NCBI RefSeq assembly: GCF_001006325.2
Contig: NZ_LBIA02000001.1
Location: forward strand, 62,001 to 126,000
Length of the DNA stretch: 64,000 nt
Reading direction: 5' to 3'
Origin: Afipia massiliensis
Lineage (GTDB): Bacteria > Pseudomonadota > Alphaproteobacteria > Rhizobiales > Xanthobacteraceae
In this document: one piece after another, positions 34,576 to 44,236 of the stretch
Position numbering within the stretch: position 1 is the first letter of the stretch
How the letters are laid out: every line of letters begins with the position of its first letter
Made by a program: the position numbers and the translations under genes
Notes under the pieces: model-generated
Told to the model about the DNA's origin: nothing
What the model saw: the letters and a program-made list of their open reading frames with translations, nothing else
Database searches by the model: none

Positions 34576-35796
34576 TTACTTCTTCACCATCGCGCAGTTG
34601 CCCTCGCTCATCGGCCGGAACGCTTCCGCCGCCGGGATCGTCTCAACCAGCTTGTAGAAATCCCAGGGGGCCTTGGATTCAGCCGGTGTTTTCACCTGGA
34701 ACAGATACATGTTGTGGATGTGACGGCCGTCTTCACGGATCGTGCCCTCGCCGAACAGCGGGTCCTTCGACGGCATCGCCTTCATCTTGGCGACGACCGC
34801 CTGCCCATCCGTCGTGTTGGCAGCGGCGGCTGCGCGCAGGTAATGCAGCGTGCCGGCATAGACGCCCGCCTGGATGGCGGTCGGCCGCCGTCCGCCGCCC
34901 ACGATCGCGGTGAAGCGATCAGCGAACTTGCGCGTGCCTTCGTTGGTGTCCCAATAGAAGCCCTCGGTCAGATAGAGGCCCTTCGCGCCCTGCAGCCCGA
35001 TGGCGTTGACGTCCGTGACCTGCATCAGAAGCGCCGCAAGCTCCTGTCCGCCGGCCTGAATGCCGAACTCGGAGGCCTGCTTCACGGAGTTGACGGTGTC
35101 GCCGACCGCATTGGCGAGCGCGACAATCTTGGCCTTGCTGGCCTGTGCCTGCAGCAGGAACGACGAGAAGTCCGACGCGCCGGGCGGATGCCGCACGCTC
35201 CCCAGCAGCTTTCCGTTTTGCGCCTTCACGACATCGGACGCATCCTTTTCGAGCGAATGGCCGAAAGCATAGTCCGCCGTGACGAAGAACCACGAGTCCT
35301 TCTTAGCCTTCAACAAGGCCAGCGCCGTTCCGTGCGCCAGCGCCCAGGTGTCGTAGGTCCAGTGCACGGTGTTCGGCGAACACTTCTCGCCGGTCAGCAG
35401 TGATGAGCCGGGTCCCGACGCGATGAACGCGGTTTTCGAACCACGCGTGGCTTCCTGCACCGCCAGCGCCACCGACGAGAACGGCACGTCGAGAATGGCA
35501 TCGATCTTGTCGATGTCCATCCAGCGCCGCGCCAGCGCACCGCCGATATCCGCCTTGTTCTGGTGATCCGCCTGAACGAGTTCAACCTTGATATCCGGCT
35601 TCTCGGCCTTGAAGTCTTCGACTGCGAGACGCGCGGCGGCAACCGAACCTGCGCCGGTGGAATCGGTCGCGATACCGGTGAGATCGGTCAACACGCCAAG
35701 CTTGATGGTGTTGTTGGCAATCTGCGCGCTTGCCGGAGCCATGAGCGCCAGCAGCATCGCGGCGCCCGCCAGAAAAGCCGATTTCGATTTTAGCAT
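34576..35796 (-). CDS. Liv-type ABC transporter substrate-binding protein next to HMG-CoA reductase
   Basis: A secreted binding protein of 406 residues with a signal peptide ending near APASAQ (residue 25). It has VLTDLTGIATDSTGAGSVAA near the N-terminus and AFIASGPGSSLLTGEKCSP in mid-protein, as in periplasmic ligand-binding proteins of type I. There are no permease or ATPase genes on its own strand. It is 54 bases behind the HMG-CoA reductase gene, so both may share a transcript; the complete Liv operon at 38.9-43.5 kb could supply the membrane parts. The ligand is not known. Confidence 0.88.
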   Translation of the reverse strand: MLKSKSAFLAGAAMLLALMAPASAQIANNTIKLGVLTDLTGIATDSTGAGSVAAARLAVEDFKAEKPDIKVELVQADHQNKADIGGALARRWMDIDKIDAILDVPFSSVALAVQEATRGSKTAFIASGPGSSLLTGEKCSPNTVHWTYDTWALAHGTALALLKAKKDSWFFVTADYAFGHSLEKDASDVVKAQNGKLLGSVRHPPGASDFSSFLLQAQASKAKIVALANAVGDTVNSVKQASEFGIQAGGQELAALLMQVTDVNAIGLQGAKGLYLTEGFYWDTNEGTRKFADRFTAIVGGGRRPTAIQAGVYAGTLHYLRAAAAANTTDGQAVVAKMKAMPSKDPLFGEGTIREDGRHIHNMYLFQVKTPAESKAPWDFYKLVETIPAAEAFRPMSEGNCAMVKK

Positions 35797-35850
35797 TTGT
35801 ATCCTCCCGGTTGAATTTCTTATGTGGTTGTCCGGTCTCGCCGGAATTGC

Positions 35851-37134
35851 TTAGCGTCGAATCGTTTCCAAGACTTCCTGCGCGACGTCGATACGCACCG
35901 TTGCGCGCTCGACCAACACTTTCGCAACAGCCTCGACCTCATCGCCGACAGCGCCGGCCATGATCGCGATGTTTTGCGCGTGAAGCGCCATGTGGCCGGA
36001 CTGGATGCCCACCGTGGCGAGCGCCTTCAGCGCAGAGAAATTCTGCGCGAGTCCGACCGCCGCGATGATGCGCGCCAGCCGTTCCGCCGTGGTCACGCCG
36101 AGAATCTTCAGGCACGCCTGCGCGGTCGGATGGATCTTGGTCGCGCCGCCGATCAGACCGACCGCGAGCGGCAGTTCGATCGACCCGGAGAGATCGCCGT
36201 CCTTGTTGATCTCGTAGCGCGTCAAACTCGTGTAGCGCCCGCCGCGCGCCGCATAGGCATGCGCACCCGCTTCCACCGCGCGGGTGTCATTGCCAGTCGC
36301 GAGGATCACCGCGTTGATGCCGTTCATGATGCCTTTGTTGTGTGTGGCCGCGCGATACGGATCGGCTTCAGCGAACTGATACGCGCTGATGATGCCGTCG
36401 CGCACGCTTTCTCCGCCGATGTCGGCGAGCTTCCAGACCGCGTGCGCACGCGCAAGTCGCCGGTCCGCCAGATTGGAGAGGATGCGCAGGAACACGCGCC
36501 CGCCACTCCATGTGGCGATATGCGGCGCGATTTTTTCCGCCATGGTGTTGACGGCATTGGCGCCCATCGCATCGCGCGTATCGACAATCAGATGCGTGAT
36601 GACCATCGGCCCGCCCAGCGTATCGAGAATCCGCACCTCGACATCGCGGAAACCGCCGCCAAGCTTCACCAGCAGCGGATCGCAGGCGTCGCAGATTGCC
36701 TTGATCTCGTCGCGCTTCTCCAGAAGACGAAGGCGCGCAGCATACGGATCCGACACATCGACGGCCTGCACCTGCGCGATCATCAGCGTGCCGGACACCG
36801 AAGTGGTAAAGCCCGCGTCATAGGTCTGGCGCGCGGCGTTGCAGACTGCGGCGACGACGGAGGATTCCTCGGTCGCCATCGGGATCAGCACGTCTTCGCC
36901 ATCGACCTTGACGTTGGTCGCGATGCCGATCGGCACATTCATGGTGGCGATAACGTTTTCGATCATCTTGTCCGCGAGCTGCGGCGACAGATTGCCCATA
37001 TCGGCAAGGTGAGCTGCGGTCGCGGGATCAAGCCCCGCGAACGAAGCCACCAGATCGAGCCGTTCCTGCGGCGACTTGCGGTGAAATCCAGCGATCCGCG
37101 AACTGCGGTTCGCGCCATGCTTGGCGACAGTCAT
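35851..37134 (-). CDS. mvaA: Hydroxymethylglutaryl-CoA reductase, degradative (class II)
   Basis: Class II enzymes oxidise mevalonate to HMG-CoA with NAD+ in bacteria that grow on mevalonate. The length of 427 residues matches Pseudomonas mevalonii (428). Lys267 (THNKGIMNG), Asp283 (GNDTRAVEAG) and His381 (QSGHMALHAQN) stand at the same numbers as in that enzyme, and the catalytic Glu is in ATEESSVVAA at 89-90. DAMGANAVNTM and NVPIGIATN are also typical. No HMG-CoA lyase gene is in the window. It is divergent from a MocR-type regulator. Confidence 0.93.
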   Translation of the reverse strand: MTVAKHGANRSSRIAGFHRKSPQERLDLVASFAGLDPATAAHLADMGNLSPQLADKMIENVIATMNVPIGIATNVKVDGEDVLIPMATEESSVVAAVCNAARQTYDAGFTTSVSGTLMIAQVQAVDVSDPYAARLRLLEKRDEIKAICDACDPLLVKLGGGFRDVEVRILDTLGGPMVITHLIVDTRDAMGANAVNTMAEKIAPHIATWSGGRVFLRILSNLADRRLARAHAVWKLADIGGESVRDGIISAYQFAEADPYRAATHNKGIMNGINAVILATGNDTRAVEAGAHAYAARGGRYTSLTRYEINKDGDLSGSIELPLAVGLIGGATKIHPTAQACLKILGVTTAERLARIIAAVGLAQNFSALKALATVGIQSGHMALHAQNIAIMAGAVGDEVEAVAKVLVERATVRIDVAQEVLETIRR

Positions 37135-37173
37135 TATTCAGCGTCTCCCAGACCGAAGTCCTCTTGAGGGGAT

Positions 37174-37290
37174 TCTCGGCCGCGGAAACTGTATGGTGAC
37201 GGGGGTACGCCACAAGGAACACTTTGCACAATTTCAGGAAGGTCCGTACCATTCGCAACATGGGTACAGTTCATCATCTCGGCCGCGGAA
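37174..37290. promoter_or_regulatory. Direct repeats and GTAC palindrome at the mvaA-MocR boundary
   Basis: TCTCGGCCGCGGAA occurs exactly at 37174-37187 and 37277-37290. Between them GTACCAT (37246-37252) and ATGGGTAC (37260-37267) form an imperfect inverted repeat that overlaps the regulator's start codon. MocR proteins often bind direct repeats near their own promoter. Confidence 0.4.
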
Positions 37291-38666
37291 CCACGCGATC
37301 GCGCGTCGAGACCATTGTTGATGCGATCATTGCGCGGATCGAGCGCGGCGCGATCCGGCCCGGCGAACGCCTGCCGTCGATCCGCGACGCGTCGAAACTG
37401 TTCGGTGCATCAAAGAATACCATCGTCGATGCCTATGACCGGCTGGTCGCGTCGGGGCAGATCGAGAGCAAACCCGGCTCCGGCTTTTACGTTTCGATGC
37501 ATCGCCCCAAGCGCGCGGAGACAATCGAACCTGCGAAAGTCGAGGCCGTCGACAGCGTCTGGCTGCTGCGCGAGCAACTCGAAAAACGTTACGAGGTGCG
37601 TGTCGGTGATGGACGGCCGCCGGCGGCGTGGATGGAAGGCTCGGAGGTCGGGCCTTATCTGCGGCCGGTCAGCCGGCCCGGGAAGCGCAATCTGCCCGAG
37701 AGCTACGGCAGTCCCTACGGCCTGTTGCCGCTGCGGCAGCGCATCGCGGGTCTTTTGGCCGAGCGATCGATCGGAGCGGAGCCGACGCAGGTTCTTTTGA
37801 CTCAAGGCGCGAATGACGCGCTCGACATGATCGTGCGCCAGTACATCGAGCCGGGCGATCCCGTTCTCGTGGACAGCCCCGGCTATTATCCGCTGTTCGG
37901 CAAGCTGCGGCTGGCCAAGGCGCGGCTGATCGGCGTGCGGCGAACCGCCGACGGGCCGGACCCGGACGATCTCGCCGCCAAGGCGGCCAGCACCGGCGCA
38001 CGGATGTTCTTCACGCAATCGCTGGCGCACAACCCGACGGGTTGCTCGATCACGCTTCCGATCGCCTATCGGCTGCTGCGCACCGCGACGGAGCACAACT
38101 TGCGCATCGTCGATTCGGATCCGTTCGCCGACGTGCTGTCGAATACGTCCCCCCGCCTCGCCGCGCTCGATCAGCTCGACCGCGTGATCTATGTCGGTAC
38201 CTTCGCCAAGACTCTCTCCGCCAGTCTGAGGTCGGGATACATCGCGGCCAACGCTGACACCGTCGCGCGGCTGGCCGATCTCAAGATGATCACGCGCGCC
38301 AACAGTTCGGGTTATATCGAGCAGATCATCTACGACCTGATGACCAGCGGGCGCTATCGCGGCCATCTCAAGCGGTTGACCGGCCGCATCGAAGCGGCAA
38401 CCCGCCAGGCCAACGACACACTGTCACGCCTTGGCCTGCCGGTATTCGGCCAGCCGCGCGGCGGATTTTACATGTGGTGCGAACTGCCCGATCACATCGA
38501 CGACACGCAACTGTCGCGCATCGCCGCCGAGCGCAGCATCCTGCTCGCGCCGGGTTCAGCGTTCAATCCGGACGCGATGCCTGCTCACCCCGCGATGCGC
38601 GTCAATATCGCGCATGTCGGCGATCCGCGGTTCGCAAGTTTCATGGCCGAACATCAAGCACCATAG
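37260..38666 (+). CDS. MocR/PdxR-type regulator (GntR DNA-binding domain fused to aminotransferase-like domain)
   Basis: Residues 10-75 form a winged helix (RPGERLPSIRDASKLFGASK, then a wing ending in KPGSGFYV). The rest is a fold-type I aminotransferase domain with the PLP-binding Lys317 in YVGTFAKTLSASLRSG and the HNPTG motif. Such fusions sense a PLP-linked ligand. ATG 37260 is preferred over 37224, as the extra residues look random. It is divergent from mvaA and lies ahead of a Liv operon, so it could control either. Confidence 0.87.
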   Translation: MGTVHHLGRGTTRSRVETIVDAIIARIERGAIRPGERLPSIRDASKLFGASKNTIVDAYDRLVASGQIESKPGSGFYVSMHRPKRAETIEPAKVEAVDSVWLLREQLEKRYEVRVGDGRPPAAWMEGSEVGPYLRPVSRPGKRNLPESYGSPYGLLPLRQRIAGLLAERSIGAEPTQVLLTQGANDALDMIVRQYIEPGDPVLVDSPGYYPLFGKLRLAKARLIGVRRTADGPDPDDLAAKAASTGARMFFTQSLAHNPTGCSITLPIAYRLLRTATEHNLRIVDSDPFADVLSNTSPRLAALDQLDRVIYVGTFAKTLSASLRSGYIAANADTVARLADLKMITRANSSGYIEQIIYDLMTSGRYRGHLKRLTGRIEAATRQANDTLSRLGLPVFGQPRGGFYMWCELPDHIDDTQLSRIAAERSILLAPGSAFNPDAMPAHPAMRVNIAHVGDPRFASFMAEHQAP

Positions 38667-38905
38667 AGCATCCAGTGCGGTGCGCCGTTGTACGCACAGC
38701 GGCCAACGGTAAAGACGCTCCAATTTTTTTGGCGTCGCAACATTAACACGCGGCAATTTTGTTCCGGCCCGCTCGAATTCCGTTTCAAACAACCGCTCGC
38801 TGCAATCATCCGATCTTTGCTTGACTTGAACTTCTCCGGCCAGCAGTCTGTCGGCTCAAATAAAAAGCACCGAACACGAATTCGGATGCATCAGGGAGAA
38901 ACGTC

Positions 38906-40123
38906 ATGAAGTCTTTTCTCAGCCTTCTCGCAACAGCGAGCATCGTCAGCGCCGGCACCCTTCTCGGCCCCGTTCCAGCTTCCGCCCAGCAAACCATCAA
39001 GATCGGCGTTCCAACCTCGGTCCAGCTTCAGGTCGGACGCGACACGCAGAACGCCATTAAAATGGCGATCGAGGACATCAACAGCAAAGGCGGCCTCGTC
39101 GGCCGCAAACTTGAAATGGTTGTCGCGGACGAAACCGAGAACCCCGAACAAGGCATCGCGGCGATCAAGAAACTCACAGCCGACGACAAGGTCGATGTGC
39201 TGATCGGCGGTTACACCAGCGGCGTGACGCTGGCCCAGTTACCGCACATTTCCAATGCGAAGACGATCTATCTCGGTGTCGGCGCTGCGTCGCCCGCGAT
39301 CACCGCGAAGGTGAAGGCCGACTACGAGAACTACAAATATATCTTCCGCGTTTCTCCGATCCACGCTGGCCATCAGGCCCGCGCGCTGGTCGATTTCATC
39401 GGCGGCAAGCTCAAGGGCGAGATGGGATTGAAGAAGATCGCCATCGTCGGCGAGAACGCCAAATGGGTGCAGGATCTCGTTCCGATCCTGAAGAAGGGCG
39501 CGGTCGAGGGCGGCACCGAAGTGCCGATGGCCGAATTCTTCGACACCTCGACGTCGGACTTCTCGCCATTGTTCGCCAAGGTCAAGGCCAGCGGCGCGCA
39601 GTATCTGATCGTCATCCTGTCGCATGCGTCGTCGGACATTTTCGTCAAGCAGTGGCATGATGCGCAGGTGCCGATTCCAATCGGCGGCATCGACGTCAAG
39701 AGCCAGGACGCGGACTTCTTCACCCGCGTGAGCGGTAAGGCGCTGTCGGAGACCGTCGGCCTGTTCGCGACCCGCGCCGCGCTGACCCCGAAGACCATCC
39801 CGTTCTGGGATGAATTCGTGAAGCGCTACGGCACCGCGCCAGTCTACACCGGCGTCGGCGCCTACGATGCAATCTACGTCTACGCGGACGCCGTGAAGCG
39901 CGCCAACTCGGTCGAGCCGAACGCGGTGATCAAGGAACTCGAGAAGACCGACTATGTCGGCATCGCCGGCAAGATCGTGTTCGACGAAGTCCACGATGTG
40001 AAGACCGGACCCGGCCTGCAGAACCTGCTGTTCGCGCAATGGCAGAAGGACGGCGCACGCGTCGTCGTGTGGCCGAAGGCTTCCGAAACCGGAAAGATGA
40101 TCCCGCCGCCCTGGATGAACTGA
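38906..40123 (+). CDS. Liv-type ABC transporter substrate-binding protein (second operon)
   Basis: A secreted binding protein of 405 residues; the signal peptide ends near PASAQQ. It carries IGVPTSVQLQVGRDTQNAIK and VVADETENPEQGIAAIKKLT, typical of branched-chain amino acid or amide binding proteins. GGGAG precedes ATG 38906. The 240-base gap before it shows no other gene. Followed by a very stable hairpin, then LivHMGF genes. Confidence 0.88.
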   Translation: MKSFLSLLATASIVSAGTLLGPVPASAQQTIKIGVPTSVQLQVGRDTQNAIKMAIEDINSKGGLVGRKLEMVVADETENPEQGIAAIKKLTADDKVDVLIGGYTSGVTLAQLPHISNAKTIYLGVGAASPAITAKVKADYENYKYIFRVSPIHAGHQARALVDFIGGKLKGEMGLKKIAIVGENAKWVQDLVPILKKGAVEGGTEVPMAEFFDTSTSDFSPLFAKVKASGAQYLIVILSHASSDIFVKQWHDAQVPIPIGGIDVKSQDADFFTRVSGKALSETVGLFATRAALTPKTIPFWDEFVKRYGTAPVYTGVGAYDAIYVYADAVKRANSVEPNAVIKELEKTDYVGIAGKIVFDEVHDVKTGPGLQNLLFAQWQKDGARVVVWPKASETGKMIPPPWMN

Positions 40124-40143
40124 ACAGACTCACGTCGTGAGAA

Positions 40144-40174
40144 CGGCGGCCGGTAACAACCTTACCGGCCGCCG
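40144..40174 (+). terminator. Strong stem-loop between binding protein and permease
   Basis: CGGCGGCCGGTAA pairs perfectly with TTACCGGCCGCCG around CAACC. There is no T-run, so it may protect the binding-protein mRNA or partly end transcription. Confidence 0.65.
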
Positions 40175-40247
40175 ATCCCGAAGGCTCGCCTTCCCCTTAC
40201 GCCCCGTGATCCGGTTCTGACATTCGTATCCTCAGCAGCAGGCGGTT

Positions 40248-41102
40248 ATGCTCGAAATCCTGATCTATGGCGCTGTGTCCAGCGCAATCTACGCGATGCT
40301 CGCGGTGGGCTTCACGCTCATCTTCGGCGTCGCCCGCATCCTCAATCTCGCCCACGGCGCATTCTATGCACTCGGCGCCTACGCGGCTTATGTCTTCACA
40401 TCCCTGCTGAACCTGCCGCTGTTCATCGCGGCACCGCTGGCCGTTCTTCTGGTCGCGGGATTTGGCGTGCTGATGGAGCGGTTTCTGGTGCGGCCGTTGC
40501 GGGCGTCGCAGCTCGCGGTGCTGATGATCACGCTCGCCGTATCGCTGGCCGTCGAACAGGCGCTGTTCATCACCTTCGGCTCCGAATATCGCAACGTGCC
40601 TTCCTTCGTCGCCGACAAGATTTCCATCGGCGGCGTCGATATCGGCGGGCAGAGACTGCTCGCCCTCGTTGCGGGCATTCTGGTGCTGCTGACGCTGTGG
40701 CTCTTCATTCAACGCACGCGCCTCGGCGCGGCCATTCTCGCGGTGTCGCAAGACCCCGAAGCCGCGCAGTACATGGGCATCCCCACCAACCGCATTTTCT
40801 CCATTGTCATGGCGATCTCGGCGGGGACCGCAGCGCTGGCCGGCGTATTGGTCTCGCCGTTCCTCACCGTGCAGCCGACCATGGGCCTGCTGCCGATGGT
40901 GAAGGCGTTCGCCATCGTCATCGTCGGCGGCCTCGGATCGATCCCCGGCAGCATCATCGCCTCGCTGATCCTCGGCTATTCCGAAACCATCGTGGCCTAT
41001 CTGGTCTCGACATCGTGGACTGAACTCGTGTCCCTCGTCGCAGTCGTCATCACCCTCATGATCAGACCGTCCGGGATTCTCGGCCGGCGGGCGGCGTTCT
41101 GA
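40248..41102 (+). CDS. Liv-type ABC transporter permease, LivH family (second operon)
   Basis: A 284-residue permease with about eight membrane segments. The hallmark GFTLIFGVARILNLAHGAFY is near the N-terminus and IVIVGGLGSIPGSIIASLIL forms the coupling region. It starts 124 bases after the binding-protein stop, behind a hairpin, and is separated from the LivM-type gene by one base. Confidence 0.92.
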   Translation: MLEILIYGAVSSAIYAMLAVGFTLIFGVARILNLAHGAFYALGAYAAYVFTSLLNLPLFIAAPLAVLLVAGFGVLMERFLVRPLRASQLAVLMITLAVSLAVEQALFITFGSEYRNVPSFVADKISIGGVDIGGQRLLALVAGILVLLTLWLFIQRTRLGAAILAVSQDPEAAQYMGIPTNRIFSIVMAISAGTAALAGVLVSPFLTVQPTMGLLPMVKAFAIVIVGGLGSIPGSIIASLILGYSETIVAYLVSTSWTELVSLVAVVITLMIRPSGILGRRAAF

Positions 41103-41103
41103 C

Positions 41104-42029
41104 ATGCGGCAGATTTCATTGATCGATGTCGCTGGCGGTATCGCTGTGGTGGCCGTGCTCGCACTCGCCCCCGTGTTCGTGGCCAGCAACTATCTCACCG
41201 GCGTGCTGACGGTCTGCGTCATCTACGGCATCTGGGCCTCGAGCTGGGACTTCATGTCGGGCCTGACCGGCCGCGAGAATTTCGGCCACTCGCTGTTCAT
41301 CGGCGCAGGCGCCTATACTTCAGGCTTCATGGCCACGATCTGGTTCACGAATCCGTGGTACAGCCTGCCGGCGGCAGTCGTCATCGCCGTTATCTTCAGC
41401 CTGATCGTCGGCTTCCCGACATTGCGCCTGCGCGGTCCCTACTTCGCGCTGGCCATGCTGTCGGCCTCCGCGATCCTGCAACGCCTCTGCCTGATCTTCT
41501 GGGAACAGACCGGCGGCGAGGAAGGCCTCTACGGCCTCGACCCGCTGATCCGAAATCCCCTGCACTACTACTGGTTCGTGCTGGCGGTCCTTGTCGTCAC
41601 GGTCATCGTGCTGGTGCTGCTGGCGCAATCGCACTGGGGCCTGCTGCTTCGCGCCATTCGCGGCGACGAGGCGACCTGTCAGGCCGCCGGAATCAACGTG
41701 ACGTTCTATAAGATCGCATCGCTTGCGATCAGCGCGGCCTTCGCCGGGCTCGGCGGCGCGCTCTACGCGCACTACCAGCTTCAGGTCAGTCCGCCGCTGT
41801 TCTCCGTCGTGGTGTCGATCACCATCATCATCATGGTCTATGTCGGCGGCATCGGTTCGATCTACGGTGCTGCGATCGCCGCGATCCTGCTCACGCTGCT
41901 CACCGAAATGCTGCGCGGCTTCGGCGAATACCGGCTCTGGATCTACACCCTCACCCTGATGCTGATCCTGTTCTTCCTGCCGAATGGCCTCATCGCGCCG
42001 CTCTGGCGCAGAATGACGGAGCGCTTCCG

Positions 42030-42033
<4 letters not shown>
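41104..42033 (+). CDS. Liv-type ABC transporter permease, LivM family (second operon)
   Basis: A 309-residue permease. SGLTGRENFGHSLFIGAGAY replaces the more usual SGQLSLGHAAF motif, and the C-terminal half has VYVGGIGSIYGAAIAAILL. It overlaps the LivG-type gene by four bases and forms the channel with the LivH-type subunit. Confidence 0.92.
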
Positions 42034-42759
<726 letters not shown>

Positions 42760-42773
<14 letters not shown>

Positions 42774-43467
42774 AGTCTCCGATCTGCGCGTCAGCTACGG
42801 CAAGGCGCTCGCCATCGAATCCGTTTCGATCAAGGTCGACAAGGGTGAACTGATCGGCGTGCTCGGGCCCAACGGCGCAGGCAAGACCACGCTGCTGAAA
42901 GCGATCTCGCGTTCCATTCCCTCGCAAGGCACGCTGACGTTCAAGGGCCAGTCCCTCGACGGCGTCGCGCCCTACGACGTGGTGGCGCGCGGCATCTGCC
43001 ATTGTCCCGAGGGCCGCAAGCTGTTCTCGGAACTGTCCGTGCTGAAGAATCTCCAGCTCGGCGCCTACCTGCGCAAGAACAACGCCGAGATCAACGCCGA
43101 CCTCGAACGTGTGTTCACGCTGTTTCCGGTGCTGCGCGAACGGCAATGGCAGCAATCGAGCACGCTTTCCGGCGGCGAACAGCAGATGGTGGCCATCGGC
43201 CGCGCACTGATGGGGCGGCCGGAATTGCTGCTGCTCGACGAGCCGTCGGTCGGCATCGCGCCACGCTTGAAGGGCCTGATCTTCGATGCGATCCAGCAGA
43301 TCCGGAAGGACGGCACCGCCATCCTGATCGTCGAGCAGGACGCGACCTCGACCTTGCGGATCACCGACCGCGTCTATGTCCTCGAGCATGGCCGCACCAT
43401 CCGCGAGGGAACGGCGAAAGACCTCGCGGGCGACGAGTATATCCGGCAGGTTTATCTCGGGGTGTGA
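42760..43467 (+). CDS. Liv-type ABC transporter ATPase, LivF family (second operon)
   Basis: A 235-residue ATPase with Walker A GPNGAGKTT, GICHCPEGRKLFSELSVLKN, signature LSGGEQQMVAIGRAL, Walker B LLLLDEPSVGIA and the LivF-type Q in LIVEQDATSTL. The 14-base overlap with the previous gene suggests coupled translation. It ends the operon; repeat A5 follows. Confidence 0.92.
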
Positions 43468-43483
43468 AGCTTGAGCGATCAGC

Positions 43484-43559
43484 CGTCATTGTGAGGAGCG
43501 TAGCGACGAAGCAATCCAGTTCTTTTCTGTAGCTCTGGATTGCTTCGCTCGCAATGACG
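43484..43559. repeat. Family A inverted repeat, copy A5
   Basis: CGTCATTGTGAGGAGCG and CGCTCGCAATGACG are the outer arms; GAAGCAATCCAG and CTGGATTGCTTC the inner. It sits between convergent genes. Confidence 0.88.
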
Positions 43560-43566
43560 CCGTGAA

Positions 43567-43962
43567 CTACTTCTTATCCAGCGCGCCTTCGGCCTTCAGC
43601 ACTTCGTGCGCGGCCTTGAAGGCCTCCAGGCCTGCAGGAATGCCGCTGTACACGGTGGCGTGCAGCAGAACTTCCTTGATCTCCTCGACGGTCACGCCAT
43701 TGGTCAGCGCGCCTTTGACATGGAGCTTGATTTCGTTGGGTGCTTTCAGCGCCGTCAGCATCGCGAGGTTGAGCATGCTGCGGGTCTTGCGGTCGAGGCC
43801 GGGCCGCGTCCAAGCATAGCCCCAGCACCATTCAGTGGTGATGTTCTGGAAGGCCATCATGAAATCGTCGGCCTTGGCGATGCTGCCGTCGACATAGTCC
43901 TTGCCCAGAACGTCACGCCGGACGGCCAGACCCTTCTTGAATTGTTCGCTTTCACCGCTCAT
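43567..43962 (-). CDS. Carboxymuconolactone decarboxylase family protein (PcaC-like)
   Basis: This 131-residue AhpD-fold protein resembles PcaC of the protocatechuate pathway: GLAVRRDVLGKDYVDGSI, WTRPGLDRKTRSMLNLAML, and NGVTVEEIKEVLLHATVYSG. PcaC decarboxylates 4-carboxymuconolactone; related proteins are of unknown role. The CxxC of AhpD peroxidases is absent. ATG 43962 has GGAG upstream; the frame extends to 44001. It is alone on its strand, with repeat E1 upstream, so pathway context is lacking. Confidence 0.82.
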   Translation of the reverse strand: MSGESEQFKKGLAVRRDVLGKDYVDGSIAKADDFMMAFQNITTEWCWGYAWTRPGLDRKTRSMLNLAMLTALKAPNEIKLHVKGALTNGVTVEEIKEVLLHATVYSGIPAGLEAFKAAHEVLKAEGALDKK

Positions 43963-44070
43963 GACGCTCTCCAGAACTTCGATTGATGATGGGTAATCCA
44001 ACAGCCTTAGCGGCTGGGCACTGATCCGACAATCGCCGGTTCTGCCGCGCCGCCATGACGCATTCGATGG

Positions 44071-44236
44071 CTAGTGTGGTGGTTCGCAAGTCCGCATCAT
44101 TTCTACGGCGCCTTCATTTGCGGACTTCCGGACCAAAACCACACTAGAATTATATTTTCTAGTGTCCTTTTGAATCCGAAATTCGCTAGGAAAGTGCTGC
44201 AAAATGATGCGAACTTCGGATTCAGGACACTGGCTA
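44071..44236. repeat. Family E composite repeat, copy E1
   Basis: Two hairpins in tandem. The first runs from CTAGTGTGGTGGTTC to CCAAAACCACACTAG (44071-44147), the second from CTAGTGTCCTTTTGAATCC to GGATTCAGGACACTGG (44159-44233). The stop codon of the next minus-strand gene (CTA at 44234-44236) abuts the right end. The second copy is at 49546-49709 in the same orientation. Confidence 0.9.

Noticed and set aside
34576-40123. Duplicate binding-protein genes from one event
   Set aside because: The proteins at 34576-35796 and 38906-40123 have different signal peptides and little sequence in common beyond the family fold.
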